Part shown: piece by piece, positions 60,126-64,000 of the stretch
Layout of the letters: every line of letters starts with the position of its first letter
Numbering within the stretch: the first letter of the stretch is position 1
Source of the DNA: Pipra filicauda
Lineage: Eukaryota; Chordata; Aves; Passeriformes; Pipridae
Length of the DNA stretch: 64,000 nt
Direction: 5' to 3'
Assembly: GCF_003945595.2 (NCBI RefSeq)
Contig: NW_024104554.1
Coordinates: forward strand, 4,323,242 to 4,387,241
Program-made: the position numbers and the translations under genes
The notes under the pieces: model-generated
What the model was told of the DNA's origin: nothing
The model's input: only the letters and a program-made list of their open reading frames with translations
The model's database searches: none

Positions 60126-62330
60126 AGAAGAGACATCTGCAGCACAGATAACACTAAGGACTTCAGGATCCTGCCTGGGGAAGAACTATCATGGTCCAAT
60201 GGCATAGCTTCTCCACAGGAGCACAGAGACTCTAAGATTTAACACAACAGGTTAATTTTAACTGACACTTGGTTTGAGCTAATGCTGCTAGGAAAACAAA
60301 AGCCAGGCTCTTTTCTAAACATCTGAGAGATATATAAGTCCACATGCAAAAGGATAGTCATCATTGAATACTTCACCTTTTGCCTTTAATTATATAATTT
60401 ATCTAAGATATTTAATATATTGTCTGCATTTGCTTGGGAATAAAATAATAGTGCAGCTTAGCTACAAAGACAACGTGTGATGAATTTGTATGCATACAAA
60501 CTCAAACACACACATCCCTTTATTAATATCTGTTGGTGATTGTCACGTGATGATTCTCGGGACCTGACTCCTTTCTAATTTACTGTATTGCACTGAAACT
60601 TTCTTGTGATTTCCTACACAAGCTTTGCTTCTAAGGAAGCAATAATAAATAAATAAATGTTGTGACTGTGTGCTTGCCTACCACCCAAAGTATGTTAACA
60701 ACACTTTAGAGCAGCATGGTATGTTTCTATCAGTATCCGAACTAGGCTAGCTATATTTTAAAGAGAAAATATCTCTATATTTCACTACAGTGTGCCTCAT
60801 CACTGCGACTGCAGCACAGATATAGCCCAGTTGTGTCTCTATCTGGATCTCCCAGTCTAGCTATAAGCTTTTCAACATTTTGGCTGATCTCCTCTGAGGA
60901 TATTCCCCTCAATTCGTATATGGTGGCTGGCATTTCACAGGTGGGCTCAAAGATAAATCTTACACTCTGGCATACTGAAGATTTCTTTTTACACAGATGG
61001 GAAAGTGTGATAGTGACTGAACTAATAAAAGATTACTTGAGTTTAGAAAAGATCACTGTAATAGACACTTTCTTGTAACAAAGACACAATTCCTTGTCCC
61101 TCTCTGGAGCACAAGTGTGTGTTTAAGTGTGCATGTGTCCACACAACTTTCCTCCACTCGAGCATTTCCTCTCCTTTGACACTTGAATCCAGAAAGAGAT
61201 TGGGGTTTTGGTTGTTTTGTTTTTTTTCAGTAGTTACTCTTCCTATTGCTCCATTCATTTAGCAACCTACATCCTAAGAAACTTCTTTTCCTTATCATTC
61301 TGTATGAATGAGCAGTGGTGTTTAAAATTCTCAGCATTAAACAGCATTTTTGTTTCTATTTATTTGGACAGACTTTCTCTCATTAAGGCCTTCTGAGAGC
61401 TACTTAGCTACAGATTTTTCCTGAAGTAAGGCTTTAATTCATTACTAAACACTGTTATGATTATGAAAAGTAATGTTATTTGCTATGATATTATAATTAG
61501 GCAGCTTGAAAAAGTTTCACTTTCAGTATGTTGTAGCACTGAGGAGAAAACACTGGCCCAAACACAATAAATATTGTTAAGAACAATATTTAAGGCCAGG
61601 AAATAACTGTACAAACAGAATTTATCTTATTCCACACTTTTTACACAGGGTTCTATTTAAAAGGATGTAAACACAATTAACCATTCGACTAACTCCCACG
61701 GAATAGTGTTTTGTTCTGTAACCAGTGATTCATGCCATGCCATGCCACACTAGTCCAAAAAATGCTCAGAAGTAAGCCATATATGCCAAGTGCAGAGCAA
61801 GAACTGCCTCATGCTGCAACAAAATTTCCACAAGGCTTTCAAAGCAAGCAGCTTTTTCAACAACAGAAGGATACATGTAATGCTTCTATTACACCCCACT
61901 GCTGCGTAAGGGTTGAAAACACTGATAAGATTTACTTAAGTAAACAATGTGTAAAATTAAGGACCTTTACGATTTTACATTTTGTTGCTAAAGTGTAAAG
62001 CTATGATGCCTCTCAAACAGGGAAAGTAAAGAATTTATGTCATTCTCACTGAAACACCATGTTTTCAAAATATCATTGTTCCTTAATGTTGAAGATATAT
62101 TTATAAATAAGGTAAAACAATTCCGTAGAAAAAGTAAGGGGGCAAATGCTCAGTTTCAGTACCTGAGGGATACAGATCTCCTTATTAATTCTCTTCAGTA
62201 CTCTATGATTCATGTTTTCTAACAAATAATTAGGAGTTTTTATACCCAAGAATTCATTTGATACCTGAAGTTTTGAATTTCCAAACTTGCAAGACATTCA
62301 CAAATAAAACTGTGAAAATTGAAGATACGT

Positions 62331-62350
62331 AAAAAAAAAAAAAAAAAAAA
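62331..62350. repeat. Poly-A tract, 20 bases
   Basis: An uninterrupted A20, followed by GGAAGAAAAAG and a further T-run. The upstream 200 bases are AT-rich and match no gene or SINE that I know, so a retroposed tail is not supported. Confidence 0.9.
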
Positions 62351-63795
62351 GGAAGAAAAAGAACATTTTTTTTTCTCTGCACAGATTTCACATTTGATCT
62401 TCAGAATGAATGATGTGCTTCGGAGAATCAGCATGAGTGGCAGACATCGGTGATTCAGGAAATTTTGTCCTTTTTACTGGACCGTTAATGTTCCTGGAAA
62501 GTCCATAGTCAGAACTGAATTCGGTTACCTATGAGTTGTATAACAAGTATGGACAAACCTGACTTTCCTTCATAAGAACTAAATAAATTATTGGCCAACA
62601 AAAGCTCAGTATATCCAATGTGCTGGATTCTTTTAGATTCAGCTCAGTTCTCCCATTCTGACTTATTCTATACTTAACAATTTTCTTACTCTTTCAGTCA
62701 ATAACAAAAATAAAGCTAGAAACAAAGTAAATGTGTTTATGTGCATGGTAACCAAAAGGTCAATGTCATTTCTGTTAGAATGTCAGCATTTACTGAAGTT
62801 GTTGATATGTGTATGTGTGTAAGACAGAGAATATCACTGAATACATGCTTGATATTTGGTAAGTAGGGCAGGTAGTGAAATGGGAACAGACACTCTGCTC
62901 TCATTTTCAATCTGGGTTATACCAAGAGAGTTAGAAGGGTTAAGCGATGGTTAAATTAGGGCAGAATTTGACCCCAAGGATGTTAGAAAGCAGAAACTGT
63001 AATCAATGATTCCTTACATGTGGCTTTAAAACTACAGTCCTTATTCAAGACAACAGTGTCAATCCACAAAGGCAATTTTCTCTATGTTCACTTTGAATTT
63101 AAATGCAACATTGAAATGCACTGTGATGAAGGTAGAACATGGGTTTGTTTAGAATATTTTTTCCCAGACTCAACCTTTTTTTATACTTTTTGTACTATGT
63201 AACACCTAAAGACACATAAGGCAAGCAGTGTCAGATGGGTAGAGCCTCTAGGTCCCCTAAAAGAACAAGCTCGAAAACCCTGCTCCAAATAAGTTGGGTT
63301 AAGGAAAAGGATCAGGGTACTAGAGTCCCTCCTGGAATTTACAAAAGGATCCACTCTTCATTTGCAACTTCATAAGGCTAAAAAGAGCAAAATCTAGGAT
63401 TACAGATGTTTTTCCCCTTTTCTTAAGTCCCTTTAGTGTGTTCGCAACAATTTTCTGAAGCCAGAGTGCAAAAAACCCCTCTTGTCCAGCCTCCTCCCAT
63501 TTCTCACATCCAAACAGGCATGTTGGAATGGATTTTCTCCTCCTACTCTGGCACTGTACATTTACCAAAATACAGCATCAAAGCTGTTTCCATCATTCCC
63601 TTCTTTCCTGGTGTTACTGTGGGTCTATGAGATCGGGTGCAGAGAAAGAGCAACTTCTAAATTACACATCTACTTTGGAGAGACAGGGACAAAACAATTC
63701 TAATTCAAAAGTAAGCCAGGTAGAAAAATGGTGGGAAGACAGAAAAATCAGAGGGCAAGAGAGAGAGAAAAAATGTCCAAATGCTATTTAGACAT

Positions 63796-63819
63796 ACACA
63801 CACACACACATATATATAT
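63796..63819. repeat. CA/TA compound microsatellite
   Basis: About seven AC units run directly into about five TA units. It is a short, probably polymorphic, simple repeat. Confidence 0.95.
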
Positions 63820-63829
63820 GGTTAATAGG

Positions 63830-63844
63830 CTAATAGTCTATTAG
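63830..63844. repeat. Short perfect palindrome CTAATAG-T-CTATTAG
   Basis: Seven-base arms surround a single T, eleven bases after a compound CA/TA repeat. It is probably incidental, given the AT-rich context. Confidence 0.6.
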
Positions 63845-64000
63845 TTGAGGTGAACACCTAATCCCAGTTCTTAAGCTTCTGCTAAATATCTTAATATGAA
63901 GACTTATTTAGGAGCATAGGAGTTTTGCTTTTCTGATTATATACCAGTCTTTACAAGCAGTTGCATGTTTTGGCATCTCTAATTCTACCTAATTTAATAT

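Larger units (their letters stand above)
58898..64000. other. Unique region with purine-rich block, no gene recognised
   Basis: From about 59460 to 60200 the plus strand is purine-rich and may contain an old repeat relic. Open frames are at most 109 codons (59876-60205, minus) and are explained by that bias. A 20-base poly-A at 62331-62350 and CA/TA repeats at 63796-63819 are the main low-complexity features. Small AAAT repeats occur near 60642-60658 and CATGC units near 61731-61747. I recognise no exon or RNA gene. Confidence 0.55.

Noticed and set aside
59876..60205. 109-codon minus-strand frame
   Set aside because: Same cause: it is the complement of a purine-rich block.
62202..62212. CTCTATGATTC, like a CR1 tail unit
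   Set aside because: The upstream sequence has none of the CR1 3' UTR blocks. This is a chance match.
62331..62350. Poly-A as the tail of a processed pseudogene
   Set aside because: The upstream sequence is AT-rich and has no readable protein or recognisable mRNA, and no target-site duplication is visible.

Overview
The window looks like vertebrate nuclear DNA, most likely from a bird. The repeats I can recognise are copies of the CR1 non-LTR retrotransposon in both orientations. They are 5'-truncated and several end in the ATTCTATG-type 3' repeat. I see no mammalian L1 or Alu-like SINEs and no bacterial-style gene packing. Interspersed repeats are sparse and the background is AT-rich, as in a bird gene desert or a very long intron. 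A crocodile or turtle is a less likely alternative.

I find no host protein-coding gene or convincing exon, and no tRNA, rRNA or CRISPR array. The longest open frames (159, 141, 135, 133 and 125 codons) match no family I know, and frames of this size occur by chance in 64 kb. The only recognisable protein-coding matter is the decayed CR1 ORF2.

Layout: 1-9.9 kb is unique AT-rich sequence with a poly-T/GGTT tract near 6.0 kb. CR1 fragments lie at about 9.9 kb (+), 11.8 kb (-), 18.4 kb (+) and 19.1 kb (-), with a possible MIR-like relic at 14.2 kb (-). From 19.2 to 41.7 kb there is no CR1. That stretch holds a candidate TATA/palindrome cluster (22.3 kb), a small CpG-rich patch (27.2-27.6 kb), a (TA)21 microsatellite (28.5 kb) and a perfect 32-bp tandem duplication (37.0 kb). 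Two short CR1 pieces face each other at 41.7-42.1 kb. The main element is a minus-strand CR1 of about 2.7 kb at 45.0-47.7 kb. It carries part of the endonuclease domain and the reverse transcriptase with its FADD motif, broken by frameshifts. A perfect 18-bp-arm hairpin lies at 49.15 kb. Two plus-strand CR1 copies lie at 57.1-57.5 and 58.3-58.9 kb. The rest, to 64 kb, holds purine-rich sequence, a 20-base poly-A and a CA/TA microsatellite.

No genes act together here. Functional potential is limited to possible regulatory sites, best represented by the CpG-rich patch near 27.2 kb. I did not find a clear undescribed biological system. The items most worth checking are the 49.15 kb hairpin, the 27.2 kb CpG patch, the 37.0 kb duplication and the large CR1.
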